Assembly: GCA_003233305.1 (NCBI GenBank)
Contig: QILI01000006.1
Span: 1-64,000 of the forward strand
DNA from: Mizugakiibacter sp.
GTDB taxonomy: Bacteria > Pseudomonadota > Gammaproteobacteria > Xanthomonadales > Rhodanobacteraceae
Direction: 5' to 3'
DNA length: 64,000 bases
Every line of letters begins with the position of its first letter. The first letter of the stretch is position 1. A model generated the notes under the pieces. The model saw only the letters and a program-made list of their open reading frames with translations. It was not told where the DNA came from and did not search any database. This document shows positions 9,168-19,418 of the stretch, in pieces. Position numbers and translations under genes: made by a program.

Positions 9168-9698
9168 ATCGCTACCAGCAGCGATGTAAAAAGGCACCGG
9201 CGTAACCAGGAAATTCGGGTTTCGCAAGTTCGTGTCATCAATGCCGAAGGCCAGCAGGTCGGCATTCTGTCTCGTGATGAAGCGCTGGGACTGGCTGAGG
9301 CCGCCGGCCTTGATCTGGTCGAGATCCAGCCCTTAGTCGAGCCCCCGGTTTGCCGGATCATGGATTTTGGAAAATTCAGGTTTGATCAGCAAAAGAAGTC
9401 CCAGGCCGCAAAAAAGAAGCAGCGGCAAATCGAAATCAAGGAAGTCAAATTCCGGCCTACTACGGATGTAGGCGATTATCAGATCAAGTTACGCAATATC
9501 CTGCGTTTTCTTACGGATGGCGACAAAGTCAAGGTAACCATTCGGTTCCGGGGCCGGGAGCTTTCCCACAAGGAACTCGGCTTTGAGCTGGCCCAGAAGG
9601 TGCAGCAGGATGTCGCCGAGCTTGCGGTGGTCGAGCAGTTTCCGCGCCTGGAAGGGCGACAGATGGTCATGCTGATTGCCCCGAAGCAAAAAAGCTGA
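9168..9698 (+). CDS. infC: Translation initiation factor IF-3 (ATC start codon)
   Basis: Binds the 30S subunit and discriminates against non-canonical start codons. 176 residues, close to the E. coli 180, with RRNQEIRVSQVRVI at the N-terminus, the linker rich in Lys, and the C-terminal domain with IKEVKFRPTTDVGDYQIKL and GRQMVMLIAPKQKS. No ATG, GTG or TTG gives a full-length start: the frame opens at ATC 9168, placed 7 bases after GGAGG (9156-9160). Rare AUU/AUC starts are known for infC and allow IF-3 to limit its own synthesis, so the ATC start fits autoregulation. An in-frame ATT at 9153 precedes the ribosome site and is less likely. Confidence 0.93.
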   Translation: MATSSDVKRHRRNQEIRVSQVRVINAEGQQVGILSRDEALGLAEAAGLDLVEIQPLVEPPVCRIMDFGKFRFDQQKKSQAAKKKQRQIEIKEVKFRPTTDVGDYQIKLRNILRFLTDGDKVKVTIRFRGRELSHKELGFELAQKVQQDVAELAVVEQFPRLEGRQMVMLIAPKQKS

Positions 9699-9842
9699 TG
9701 CTTCCGTGGGAAGTTAAATCAAGCTAAACTGAACGACTTGATCGCGTGGATCGTGATCATGACGAGCCGGCCGGGGCAGGGATGGCAAGTGCGGTGCAAC
9801 CGTCGCCCAGGCCAGTCAAATAATACTGAATGGAGCACTTTC

Positions 9843-10040
9843 ATGCCCAAGATCAAGACCAAACGTGCCGCGGCGAAGCGTTTTCGCAAGACCGCAACAG
9901 GCCGTTTCAAGGCGGGACACGCCTTCAGAAGCCATATTCTGACTAAAAAATCAACCAAGCTGAAGCGTGGCTTGCGTGCTACCAACCATATCGATGCCTC
10001 CGACCAGAAGTCGGTAGCGCGAATGCTGCCCTACCTCTGA
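9843..10040 (+). CDS. rpmI: 50S ribosomal protein L35
   Basis: A 65-residue basic ribosomal protein beginning [17 protein letters not shown] and containing [21 protein letters not shown], both characteristic of L35. It lies 144 bases after infC and 12 bases before rplT. The infC-rpmI gap is where L20 binds to repress this operon in E. coli; the sequence alone does not show whether that pseudoknot exists here. Confidence 0.97.
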   Translation: MPKIKTKRAAAKRFRKTATGRFKAGHAFRSHILTKKSTKLKRGLRATNHIDASDQKSVARMLPYL

Positions 10041-10052
10041 GGAGAATGGATT

Positions 10053-10412
10053 ATGGCTCGAGTTAAACGTGGCGTCGTAGCGCACCGCCGTCATAAAAAA
10101 ATCATTGGCCAGGCGAAGGGTTATTACAATGCCCGCCGCAAGGTTTTCCGGGTTGCTAAGCAGGCGGTCACCAAGGCCCAGCAATACGCCTATATCGGTC
10201 GCAAACAACGCAAGCGCCAGTTCCGGGCGCTATGGATCGTACGTATCAACGCGGCGGCCCGGCAGTTCGGATTATCCTACAGTCGCTTGATCAACGGCCT
10301 ATCCAGAGCCGGTATCACCATCGATCGCAAGGTCCTGGCCGATCTCGCTGTACACGACATTAAGGCTTTCGGAGTTATCGCCGAGAAAGCCAAAGCCAGT
10401 CTTGCAGCTTAA
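10053..10412 (+). CDS. rplT: 50S ribosomal protein L20
   Basis: A 119-residue basic protein with the hallmark start [17 protein letters not shown] and the conserved [18 protein letters not shown] and [10 protein letters not shown]20 binds 23S rRNA early in 50S assembly and in relatives represses the rpmI-rplT operon. It has GGAGAA upstream of its ATG and is tightly coupled to rpmI. Its stop is followed by a 94-base leader before pheS that holds a strong hairpin. Confidence 0.97.
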   Translation: MARVKRGVVAHRRHKKIIGQAKGYYNARRKVFRVAKQAVTKAQQYAYIGRKQRKRQFRALWIVRINAAARQFGLSYSRLINGLSRAGITIDRKVLADLAVHDIKAFGVIAEKAKASLAA

Positions 10413-10416
10413 TTGA

Positions 10417-11499
<1,083 letters not shown>

Positions 11500-11545
11500 A
11501 TTGCGGTGCCGGTACCAGGCGTCGATTTCCGGACGTGGAGGAATC

Positions 11546-13933
11546 ATGAAATTCAGTGAAAACTGGTTGCGCTCACTGGTCGATGTGAAAGTGAGTCGGG
11601 AGCAGCTGCTCGACGGCCTGACCATGGCGGGTCTCGAAGTGGAAAGTGTTGAAGCGCTGGGTAGCCATTTGCAGAATGTGCTGGTGGGCGAGATTCTCAC
11701 CTGCGAACCCCATCCAAATGCCAAGCGCCTGCAGATTTGCCAGGTGAATACTGGGGCCGATGAAGCGACCACTATCGTCTGTGGTGCCCCCAACGTCAGG
11801 GTCGGCTTGAAAGCTCCATTGGCCTTACCCGGTGCCGTCTTGCCTGGAGGGGTGCGTATCGAACGCGCTGAACTCCGTGGGGTGGCCTCCGCTGGCATGC
11901 TTTGCTCGGCCCGTGAACTGCAGATTGATGCAGATGCCTCAGGCCTGTTTGAACTGCCTGAAGAGACACGGCCTGGCCAGTCGCTGAGCGAGGCCTTGGG
12001 ATTGCCGGATGCCAGCATTGAGCTGAAATTGACGCCGAACCGGGCCGATTGTTTCGGTATGCTGGGGCTTGCCTATGATGTCGCGGCACTGTTCGATGCG
12101 GGCGTGCGTACGCCGCCTTGCGTCGAGGTACCCATTCAGGGTGATCGTCATCGTCAGGTCAAACTGGAGGCCGGGCAGGCCTGTCCGCGCTATCTGGGAC
12201 GAGTCATCGAAGGAGTGGATCCCCAGGCTCCGATTCCCACCTGGATGCAGCAGCGTTTATGGCGTGCGGGTTTGCGTCCAGTGAATGCGGTAGTTGATGT
12301 TGCCAACTACGTAATGCTTGAACTAGGCCAACCCTTGCATGCGTTCGATGATGATCGTTTGCAGGGAGAGATTCATGTGCGCTTGGCAAAGACGGCTGAA
12401 TCGATGCGCTTGCTTGGGGACCTCGATGTAAGCTTGGATCCTGACATGCTGCTGATTACCGATGATCACGGGCCGATTGCCATGGCGGGGGTTATGGGAG
12501 GGGCAGACAGTGCCGTGCAGGCGTCAACTCGAAGCGTTTTCCTGGAAAGTGCTCATTTTGCTCCGGCCTCGATCATGGGGGTGGTGCGTCGGCTTGGCTT
12601 GCATTCCGATGCGGCGCATCGTTTCGAGCGGGGGGTTGACCCCGAGCTTCCGAGCCGGGCGCTGCAACGGGCCAGCGGCCTGCTGATCGCAATAGCCGGG
12701 GGCAAGGCCAGTGCCATCACGGTTGCCGAACACCCACAAGATATCCCCTCCCGATTGCCGATCCGCCTCCGCAGTGAGCGGATAGCACGGATACTCGGTG
12801 TGCTTATTGCGGATCCTGACATTGAGCGGATACTCACCGCCCTGGACATGCGTCTGGCCCGTGAGCAGGGAGCTTGGTTAGTGGTGCCTCCTTCCCGGCG
12901 TTTTGATATTGAGTGTGAGGAGGATCTGATCGAAGAGATCGCTCGCATCCATGGCTATGATCGGATCCCGGTAAGTTTACCCGTGACGAGCGGCCGTGTG
13001 GTCACCGAACCTGAGACCAGGGTGAGCGATAGCATGTTCCGCAACGCCTTGTGTGCGAACGATTATCTGCAGGCCATCCACTACGCATTTGTCTCCTCCG
13101 CCAGCCTCGAAACATGGGGGTTGCAGGATGCTTCGGTACCGCTCGCTAATCCCCTGTCGGCAGAATTTGCGGTGATGCGCACATCCTTATTGCCCGGTCT
13201 TGCGGCTTCCGTGCAGGCCAACCGCAATCGCCAGCAGAGCCGCGTCCGTCTATTTGAACTGGGCCGCACTTTCCAGCGGGGTGCAGACGCTGCAGCACCG
13301 ACTGAGATTGAGAGTCTGGCAGGTATGGTGGTGGGCACGGTACAGCCCGAGCATTGGCATCAGCCACTTCGTAGTGTCGACTTCTACGATATCAAAGGTG
13401 CTGTGGAAACCTTGTTGGCCCTGACCGGAGAGCCTGGGCGTTTCCGGTTTGAACAGGATAATTTACCACCGTGGCTGCATCCCGGTCGTGGAGCCCACCT
13501 GCTTGCAGATGGACGCCCGATCGGTGCGTTGGGGGCCTTGCATCCACAATTGCTGAGTAAACTTGGTATGGATGGAGAGATCTATGCCTTTGAACTGCGT
13601 TTGGATGCGCTGCGTGAGCGCAGTTTGCCAAAGGCTCGGCCACTTAACCGCTTTCCAAGTGTGCGCCGCGATCTTGCTCTGGTGGTGAATGAGGACGTAG
13701 TCTGGGCAGACGTAGAGCAAATCGCCCGTCAGGCGGCAGGTGGTTTACTGGTAAATCTCCAGCTTTTTGATCTGTATCGGGGCCAAGAATTACCTAATGG
13801 GCAAAAAAGTTTCGCTATTAGCTTGATTTTACAAGATAGTTCACGCACTCTTACGGATGAGAAAGTGGATGCATGCATACAGAAAGTGATGGATGCTCTA
13901 TTGTTGGGTGTGCAGGCGGAGTTCAGGGGGTAG
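11546..13933 (+). CDS. pheT: Phenylalanyl-tRNA synthetase beta subunit
   Basis: Partner of PheS: tRNA binding and editing of Tyr-tRNA-Phe. 795 residues, the normal length. It begins [17 protein letters not shown] behind GGAGG. An OB-fold tRNA-binding domain follows (about 40-150), then the B3/B4 editing domain, the B5 domain with [20 protein letters not shown], and the C-terminal anticodon-binding domain with [12 protein letters not shown]. The stop codon lies 2 bases before ihfA, so translation is probably coupled. Confidence 0.97.
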   Translation: MKFSENWLRSLVDVKVSREQLLDGLTMAGLEVESVEALGSHLQNVLVGEILTCEPHPNAKRLQICQVNTGADEATTIVCGAPNVRVGLKAPLALPGAVLPGGVRIERAELRGVASAGMLCSARELQIDADASGLFELPEETRPGQSLSEALGLPDASIELKLTPNRADCFGMLGLAYDVAALFDAGVRTPPCVEVPIQGDRHRQVKLEAGQACPRYLGRVIEGVDPQAPIPTWMQQRLWRAGLRPVNAVVDVANYVMLELGQPLHAFDDDRLQGEIHVRLAKTAESMRLLGDLDVSLDPDMLLITDDHGPIAMAGVMGGADSAVQASTRSVFLESAHFAPASIMGVVRRLGLHSDAAHRFERGVDPELPSRALQRASGLLIAIAGGKASAITVAEHPQDIPSRLPIRLRSERIARILGVLIADPDIERILTALDMRLAREQGAWLVVPPSRRFDIECEEDLIEEIARIHGYDRIPVSLPVTSGRVVTEPETRVSDSMFRNALCANDYLQAIHYAFVSSASLETWGLQDASVPLANPLSAEFAVMRTSLLPGLAASVQANRNRQQSRVRLFELGRTFQRGADAAAPTEIESLAGMVVGTVQPEHWHQPLRSVDFYDIKGAVETLLALTGEPGRFRFEQDNLPPWLHPGRGAHLLADGRPIGALGALHPQLLSKLGMDGEIYAFELRLDALRERSLPKARPLNRFPSVRRDLALVVNEDVVWADVEQIARQAAGGLLVNLQLFDLYRGQELPNGQKSFAISLILQDSSRTLTDEKVDACIQKVMDALLLGVQAEFRG

Positions 13934-13935
13934 TC

Positions 13936-14235
13936 ATGGCATTGACCAAGGCAGAGCTGGCAGAACGACTTTTCAGCGATGTCGGATTAAATAAGCGCGA
14001 AGCCAAAGAGTTTGTGGATGCGTTTTTCGAAACCATCCGGGCGGCTCTTGAAGGTGGAGAAACCGTCAAGTTATCGGGGTTTGGCAATTTTGGTGTGCGC
14101 ATAAAAAACCAGCGACCGGGGCGTAACCCTAAGACCGGGGAAGAGATTCCCATCTCCGCGCGGCGGGTGGTGACCTTTCGTCCTGGCCAGAAGCTGAAAC
14201 TGAGGGTGGAGGCCTATGCTGGACCCAGGCAGTAA
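13936..14235 (+). CDS. ihfA: Integration host factor subunit alpha
   Basis: A 99-residue HU/IHF-family DNA-bending protein. [27 protein letters not shown] forms the helical body and [20 protein letters not shown] the DNA-intercalating arm, with the conserved Pro at its tip. It pairs with IhfB, which is not in this window. It starts 2 bases after the pheT stop and its 3' end overlaps the next gene by 20 bases, as is common for ihfA and the MerR-like gene. Confidence 0.96.
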   Translation: MALTKAELAERLFSDVGLNKREAKEFVDAFFETIRAALEGGETVKLSGFGNFGVRIKNQRPGRNPKTGEEIPISARRVVTFRPGQKLKLRVEAYAGPRQ

Positions 14236-14569
14236 CCGGGAACTTCCGCCGATTCCGGCGAAACGCTATTTCACCATTGGTGAAGTCAGCGAGTTGTGTG
14301 CAGTCAAACCGCATGTATTGCGGTATTGGGAGCAGGAATTTTCCAGTCTCAATCCGGTGAAACGCCGCGGTAATCGCCGTTACTACCAGCGCCATGACGT
14401 ACTCATGATTCGGCAGATCCGCTCACTCCTGTATGAACAGGGGTTTACTATTACCGGCGCTCGGCAGCGTTTGCAGGGCGAACAGGTCAAGACCGAGCCC
14501 CATCTTTCCCTTGAGGTGGTGCGTCAAGTACGGCAGGAATTGGAAGAAATTCTGCACTTGCTACATTAA
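14216..14569 (+). CDS. MerR-family transcriptional regulator
   Basis: A 117-residue protein with the MerR winged helix near the N-terminus ([25 protein letters not shown], recognition part [10 protein letters not shown]) and a helical tail. It is the conserved MerR-like gene found immediately after ihfA in many proteobacteria. There are no metal-binding cysteines in the C-terminal part, so it is unlikely to sense metals. Its ligand and targets are unknown. The start overlaps ihfA. Confidence 0.88.
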   Translation: MLDPGSNRELPPIPAKRYFTIGEVSELCAVKPHVLRYWEQEFSSLNPVKRRGNRRYYQRHDVLMIRQIRSLLYEQGFTITGARQRLQGEQVKTEPHLSLEVVRQVRQELEEILHLLH

Positions 14570-14622
14570 GGCTTCTTTTCTCTCCGCTGGGCCTGTTAGA
14601 ATCACTGATTCTGAAATGCCGT

Positions 14623-14699
14623 CGGGGCGTAGCGCAGCCTGGTAGCGCACCACAATGGGGTTGTGGGGGTCGCGAGTTCGATTCTCGCCGCCCCGACCA
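14623..14699 (+). tRNA. tRNA-Pro (anticodon GGG), CCA encoded
   Basis: The cloverleaf can be folded by hand: acceptor stem CGGGGCG (14623-14629) with CGCCCCG (14689-14695), discriminator A, encoded CCA. The anticodon stem CCACA/TGTGG encloses the loop ATGGGGT with anticodon GGG, and the T-arm is GCGAG TTCGATT CTCGC. The 77 bases lie between the MerR gene and the iminopeptidase. No integrase or duplicated tRNA 3' end is seen next to it, so it is not an occupied attachment site here. Confidence 0.95.
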
Positions 14700-14764
14700 G
14701 TTTCAGAATCCACTACCCGGCGTCACCAGGCGCCGTTGTTGTTTTTGCAGTCCGGAGAGACCGC

Positions 14765-15727
14765 ATGAGCTCTAGTCAACGTCGTATCCTGTATCCCGAG
14801 ATCGAGCCCTATGAACATGGGCATTTAAAGGTTTCCGAGCTGCATAGCTTGTACTACGAGCAGTGCGGAAATCCACAAGGTAAGCCGGTCGTGTTTTTGC
14901 ATGGTGGTCCGGGGGGCGGATGCAATACTCGGTGTCGACAGTTTTTTGATCCATCGGCTTACCGTATTGTGCTGTTCGATCAACGCGGTTGTGGCCGATC
15001 CACGCCGCACGCCGAATTGAACGGGAATACAACCTGGGATCTGGTGGCGGATATCGAACGCCTGCGGGAACACTTGGGTATTGATCGCTGGCAGGTATTT
15101 GGTGGCTCCTGGGGCTCAACGCTGGCTCTGGCCTATGCCGAGACTCACCCACAGTCGGTGACCGAACTGGTGTTGCGGGGGATCTTTCTATTACGACGCG
15201 AAGAGCTGGAATGGTTTTATCAGAGGGGCTGTAACACGCTCTTCCCGGATGCCTGGGAGGGCTATCTTGATGCCATACCCGAGGCTGAGCATGGTGATTT
15301 GATAAGCGCCTATCATCGGCGCCTGACCAGCGCTGATCCTGAATTACGCTTGGCGGCCGCACGGGCCTGGTCGACCTGGGAAGCGGCCACCAGTTTTCTG
15401 CATCAGGATCCGGCGTATATCGAAGCCAGTTCGGCTGATGACTTCGCCCTGGCCTTTGCCCGCATCGAATGCCATTACTTCGTGCACGGTGGTTTTTTTG
15501 AGCAGGATGGGCAATTGCTGCGGAACATTGAACGCATTCGTTCTATTCCGACGGTGATTGTACAGGGACGTTATGACGTGGTTTGCCCATTGCGTTCCGC
15601 CTGGGATCTGCATAGAGCCTGGCCGGAGGCCGATCTGCAGATCACTGCTGATGCCGGGCATTCGGCCTTCGAACCAGGCAACCTGGATGCGCTGATTCGT
15701 GCCACTGACCATTTCCGCAAGGGTTGA
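14765..15727 (+). CDS. pip: Proline iminopeptidase
   Basis: Releases N-terminal proline from peptides; cytoplasmic. 320 residues, alpha/beta-hydrolase fold with the oxyanion segment HGGPGGGCN, the nucleophile elbow GGSWGS (Ser in the middle), the Asp in VQGRYDVVCP and the His in DAGHSAF. The family-typical LVLRGIFLLRREELEWFYQ is present. The ATG at 14765 is chosen; longer frames run into the tRNA. It ends 17 bases before a terminator hairpin that it shares with the convergent aminotransferase. Confidence 0.94.
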   Translation: MSSSQRRILYPEIEPYEHGHLKVSELHSLYYEQCGNPQGKPVVFLHGGPGGGCNTRCRQFFDPSAYRIVLFDQRGCGRSTPHAELNGNTTWDLVADIERLREHLGIDRWQVFGGSWGSTLALAYAETHPQSVTELVLRGIFLLRREELEWFYQRGCNTLFPDAWEGYLDAIPEAEHGDLISAYHRRLTSADPELRLAAARAWSTWEAATSFLHQDPAYIEASSADDFALAFARIECHYFVHGGFFEQDGQLLRNIERIRSIPTVIVQGRYDVVCPLRSAWDLHRAWPEADLQITADAGHSAFEPGNLDALIRATDHFRKG

Positions 15728-15744
15728 TTAGACGTCTTCAGGGT

Positions 15745-15765
15745 CGCCGCGCATTTTGCGCGGCG
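15745..15765. terminator. Bidirectional stem-loop terminator
   Basis: A perfect 8-bp GC stem, CGCCGCGC and GCGCGGCG, with the loop ATTTT and a short T-run on the + side, lies between the converging ends of pip and the aminotransferase gene. It can serve as a terminator for the + strand and perhaps both. Confidence 0.7.
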
Positions 15766-15788
15766 TTTCCCAGGTCTGAGCATGTTGC

Positions 15789-17288
15789 TCAGGCGGCGTC
15801 GCGAGCCCCCAGACGTGGACCGTGCAGCAAGGTTTCACGAAGCTGGCCGATAATCAGATCAACCTCGGCACTGCTGACATTGAAATGCGGGGTAAAGCGC
15901 AGCGAGTTGGCACCCCCATGAATGACCCCGATACCTTGTTGGCGCAGGTATTCTTCGGCTGAATCAGCGCCGGAACATTTGAATTCAGGGGCTAATTCGC
16001 AGGAGAACAGCAACCCGGTGCCCTGTACCTTGGTGATCAGACCGCCCAGTTCACCCTTCAGCAATTCCAGTTTCCTGATGAACTCGGCCCCCTTGTCACG
16101 AATATTGTGGCGTATTTCTGGGGTGAGCATTCCAAGTACGGTACAGGCTACATCCAGGGCCCGCGGATTGGCGGTCATGGTGTTGCCGTAAATGCCCTTG
16201 CGGTATAGGCCTGCAGCCCGCTCATTGACGGCCAGTACCGAGAGAGGGTAGTGGCCGGCGTTGAGGGCTTTCGAATAGGTTTCCATGTCTGGGGCTTCCA
16301 GGCCCGTGAAACCGGGGTAATCTACGATGGAAAGTACCCCGTGGGCACGCAGACCGGCTTGGATCGAATCCACCAGCAGAAGGGTGCCGTGGGCCTTGGT
16401 CAGCTCACGTGCTGCAGCATAGAACTCCGGGGTCACCGACCGGCCCGGGTCGCCTTCACCCATCACTGGTTCCAGGAACATGGCCTCGATATGCCAACCC
16501 TGCTGCTCCGCTTTTGCGAAGACCTGCTTGAGCTGGTCAACGCTGTAAGGCTCGACGGTAAGCAAATCGGCTTCAGGGGATTGGTAGCTGGCCAGGTATT
16601 TGCGGTAGGTTTTACGTGTCGAATCGGAATACATTGCCGGCAATTCGGTACGCCCGTGAAAACCGCCTCGTACTGCCAGCCGTTTGATGGTGCGACCGGC
16701 ATGGATGGCGCCGGGTTCGGTCATGTTGCGGGCATTGACGTCGGCGATGCGCCCGGCCAAGCTGACCGATTCTGAGCCTGAATTAAGGCACATAAAGTGG
16801 CTGTAGGGGCATTGACCCAGAGTCTGGCCGATTTCCTTGCGCAAAGCTGTGGTGAAATACATCTGCGCCAGACTGGGGGTCATCACATTGGCCATGACTT
16901 GATGTTTGGCCATGGCCGCAATAACCGGCGCCGCAGCATGGCCGAAGCCGAGCATGCCGTAGCCACCGTTGTCATGGAGTACCGCACCTTTCAGGGTGAC
17001 GATCCAGGGGCCCCGTGCCGCCAGCGCAACATAGGGGTTGATGGCATCGTCGGGGTAGAAATTGATAAACCCCGCTTGCACCCGGTGGATCTGTTCCTGC
17101 TCGTCCAGAGTGAGGATGTCGGAGCCGGCATCACGTAGTGCGCAGAATTGCTCATAGGCTTCATCAATGGCCGTGACCAGGTCGGGATCCTGGGTGGCAA
17201 AGTGCTCGATACTGGCATCGTTCAGTCCGGTAGTGCGTGGGGTGCCACCCACAGTACGTAATGGGCGCAGTTTCTCGATCGCTTGCAT
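15789..17288 (-). CDS. Class III (fold type I) PLP-dependent aminotransferase
   Basis: A 499-residue omega-aminotransferase-type enzyme. It shows CLNSGSESVSLAGRIADV for phosphate binding, an Asp in LLLVDSIQAGLRAHG where class III enzymes usually have DEVQTGFGR, the PLP-lysine segment ETYSKALNAGHYPLSV, and GNTMTANPRALDVA. The altered sequence around the cofactor-contacting Asp suggests a divergent subgroup related to ornithine/acetylornithine or lysine aminotransferases. I cannot name the substrate. It is monocistronic, convergent with pip and divergent from the ABC transporter. Confidence 0.8.
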   Translation of the reverse strand: MQAIEKLRPLRTVGGTPRTTGLNDASIEHFATQDPDLVTAIDEAYEQFCALRDAGSDILTLDEQEQIHRVQAGFINFYPDDAINPYVALAARGPWIVTLKGAVLHDNGGYGMLGFGHAAAPVIAAMAKHQVMANVMTPSLAQMYFTTALRKEIGQTLGQCPYSHFMCLNSGSESVSLAGRIADVNARNMTEPGAIHAGRTIKRLAVRGGFHGRTELPAMYSDSTRKTYRKYLASYQSPEADLLTVEPYSVDQLKQVFAKAEQQGWHIEAMFLEPVMGEGDPGRSVTPEFYAAARELTKAHGTLLLVDSIQAGLRAHGVLSIVDYPGFTGLEAPDMETYSKALNAGHYPLSVLAVNERAAGLYRKGIYGNTMTANPRALDVACTVLGMLTPEIRHNIRDKGAEFIRKLELLKGELGGLITKVQGTGLLFSCELAPEFKCSGADSAEEYLRQQGIGVIHGGANSLRFTPHFNVSSAEVDLIIGQLRETLLHGPRLGARDAA

Positions 17289-17360
17289 GATGTGTCCTCC
17301 CAGAGGTGAGGTGAGTCGTCATGCCCTGTCAAAGTGTCGGGGACAACTCTATGGTAAGGA

Positions 17361-17383
17361 AGGTCTACGGAGTAAGTAGACCT
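17361..17383 (+). promoter_or_regulatory. Perfect 8-bp inverted repeat in a divergent promoter region
   Basis: AGGTCTAC (17361-17368) and GTAGACCT (17376-17383) are exact complements around a 7-base spacer, in the 259-base region between the divergent aminotransferase and ABC transporter genes. A TATAAT hexamer follows at about 17411. The repeat could be an operator for a dimeric regulator or an RNA hairpin. No matching second copy was found. Confidence 0.4.
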
Positions 17384-17547
17384 AAGTATATGTAGATAAA
17401 AGGAAATTTGTATAATTATAGCATGTGTTCTGATCCCGCGTAACCCTCAATGACGCCTGTCAGGGGCATTGTGTGACGGCGGCGACTTGGATGCAAACGG
17501 TGCTGATTCCACCATGACATGCCGTCATACTATTTTGGGAAACCACC

Positions 17548-18453
17548 ATGAATAAGTTGGATCAACCCGTTGCTGCACTTCATGGTGTGGTCAAACGCTA
17601 CGGAGATGTGACGGCCGTCGATGGTCTGGACTTGGAGGTGCATCGCGGTGAGCTGCTGGCTCTGCTCGGTCCCAACGGAGCCGGCAAGAGTAGCTGTGTG
17701 TCATTACTACTGGGCTTGCTACGCCCGGATGCCGGTCGGGCCGAGTTGTTTGGGCGCAATCCACAGCATGTGGATGTACGACGGCGTATTGGGGTGATGT
17801 TGCAGTCGGCCGAGTTACCCGCCACGCTGCGGGTTCGCGAGCTGCTGCGTCTGACCGCCAGCTATTACCCCCAGCCACGTGATCTGGCCGAGAGTGCACG
17901 ATTGGCCGGAGTTACCGATGTGCTGGCCCGTCCGTACGCGAAACTCTCGGGTGGTCAGAAGCGTCGTGTGCAATTCGCGCTGGCGCTGTGTGGCCGCCCT
18001 GGGGTGCTGTTTCTGGATGAACCTACCGTGGGCATGGACATCGATGCTCGCGAACGACTGTGGTGGGCCATGCGCACGCTGGTCGGGGAGGGCTGTGCCG
18101 TGGTGTTGACCACGCATTACCTTGAAGAAGCCGAGGTGCTGGCCACGCGCGTAGTGGTGCTGGGGCGAGGCCGGGTGCTCAGCGAGGGCAGCGTCGATAC
18201 CTTGCGAGCCCACGTCGCCAGTACCCGTATCCGTTGCATCAGCACCCTGCCCGCAGCAATGATCGCTGGCTGGCCGGGCGTCGAGAAGGTCGAATGCGGG
18301 GGGGAGCACCTGATTATCATCAGTAGCGCAGAGGTTGAAGGCTTGGTTCGCCGTCTACTCGATTCCGATCCGGCCCTGCGCGACCTGGAAGTACGTCGGG
18401 CCGGGCTGGCCGAAGCCTTTACTCAGCTCACCCGCGAAGCGGAGGCGGCTTGA
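17548..18453 (+). CDS. ABC transporter ATP-binding protein
   Basis: A 301-residue ATPase subunit with Walker A GPNGAGKS near residue 38, Q-loop in GVMLQSAEL, signature LSGGQKRRVQFALAL, Walker B VLFLDEPTVGMD and the switch His in VLTTHYLEEAE. The C-terminal 75 residues form the extra domain typical of drug- and sodium-export ABC-2 systems. It is directly followed by its permease and then by a DesK/DesR-like two-component system, an arrangement typical of exporters controlled by membrane stress. The substrate is unknown. Confidence 0.9.
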   Translation: MNKLDQPVAALHGVVKRYGDVTAVDGLDLEVHRGELLALLGPNGAGKSSCVSLLLGLLRPDAGRAELFGRNPQHVDVRRRIGVMLQSAELPATLRVRELLRLTASYYPQPRDLAESARLAGVTDVLARPYAKLSGGQKRRVQFALALCGRPGVLFLDEPTVGMDIDARERLWWAMRTLVGEGCAVVLTTHYLEEAEVLATRVVVLGRGRVLSEGSVDTLRAHVASTRIRCISTLPAAMIAGWPGVEKVECGGEHLIIISSAEVEGLVRRLLDSDPALRDLEVRRAGLAEAFTQLTREAEAA

Positions 18454-19245
18454 ATGAACATGGCCATTAGAGCTGGGTTTACCGAAGCAATCCCGATGTC
18501 GCGGCGGCGCCTGTTCGGAGCTTATCTTGAGGAAGCGCGTAGCGAATGCCTGCGTTATCTGCGTGCCCCGGGCTTCATGTTACCGATTCTGTTGTTTCCA
18601 GCGGTATTTTATCTGATGTTCGGTGTGCTTATGGTGCATGGCCATGATAGTGCTGGATTAGCGCGTTTTATGTTGTCCAGTTACGTCGCGTTTGGGGTGA
18701 TGGCACCCGGTTTGTTCGGCTTTGGGGTATCACTGGCGATTGAGCGTGATGGCGGTCTGCTGACTTTGAAGCGGGCCATGCCGGAACCACCCGGTGCGTA
18801 TCTGCTGGGCAAGATGTTGATGGCAATGCTGGCCGCTGGGCTGGTGGTGCTGTTACTGCTGGTTCTGGCGATTACGATGGCGGGTTTATCCATAACTCTT
18901 GCCCAAGGCCTGGAACTATTGATAACCGGCATGCTTGGCGTATTGCCGTTCTGTGCCCTGGGCATGTGGGTGGGTACCCTGATCAAAGGCCAAGGTGCCC
19001 CCGGTCTACTCAATCTGGTGTATTTACCGATGGCCTTTCTGTCCGGGTTATGGGTGCCGTTGCCAGCGCTGCCTGAAGTGCTGCGGCAGACGGCCCCGCT
19101 CTGGCCCGCCTATCACCTGCATCAACTGACCCAGGCCGCACTTGGATTGCGCTCAGGCTCGATCTTTGTCCATGCAGGTGAGCTGTTGGTGTTTACCGTC
19201 GTGTTCTTGCTGTGGGCAATGTGGCGGCTGCGTCGGCATGGGTGA
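18454..19245 (+). CDS. ABC-2 type transporter permease
   Basis: A 263-residue membrane subunit with about six hydrophobic helices, starting immediately after the ATPase stop codon, so the two are translated together. The cytoplasmic N-terminal stretch (LEEARSECLRYLRAPGFM) and the segment PMAFLSGLWVPLPALPEVLR match the ABC-2 permease family. It works with the upstream ATPase as an efflux pump of unknown cargo. Confidence 0.85.
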   Translation: MNMAIRAGFTEAIPMSRRRLFGAYLEEARSECLRYLRAPGFMLPILLFPAVFYLMFGVLMVHGHDSAGLARFMLSSYVAFGVMAPGLFGFGVSLAIERDGGLLTLKRAMPEPPGAYLLGKMLMAMLAAGLVVLLLLVLAITMAGLSITLAQGLELLITGMLGVLPFCALGMWVGTLIKGQGAPGLLNLVYLPMAFLSGLWVPLPALPEVLRQTAPLWPAYHLHQLTQAALGLRSGSIFVHAGELLVFTVVFLLWAMWRLRRHG

Positions 19246-19418
19246 AGTAACATATCGGCAGTACCGGCATGTTGGCGAGGTGCGTCATTGCGTCCCCGCT
19301 GCTGCTTGGGAGAAGGTGATGAAAAGAACTCGCTGTTTGCCGATGATGGCTGTCCATCGCCGGATCGGGCTTTTGACCCGCTTGATGCTGGACCAGAAGT
19401 TGGAGTTGGAGTTGAGCC

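Noticed and set aside
14623-14764. Longer N-terminus for proline iminopeptidase starting inside the tRNA
   Set aside because: It would overlap the tRNA-Pro gene and add residues absent from homologues; ATG 14765 gives the normal start.
14623-15000. tRNA-Pro as the attachment site of an integrated element
   Set aside because: No integrase and no repeat of the tRNA 3' end within the window; neighbours are housekeeping genes.
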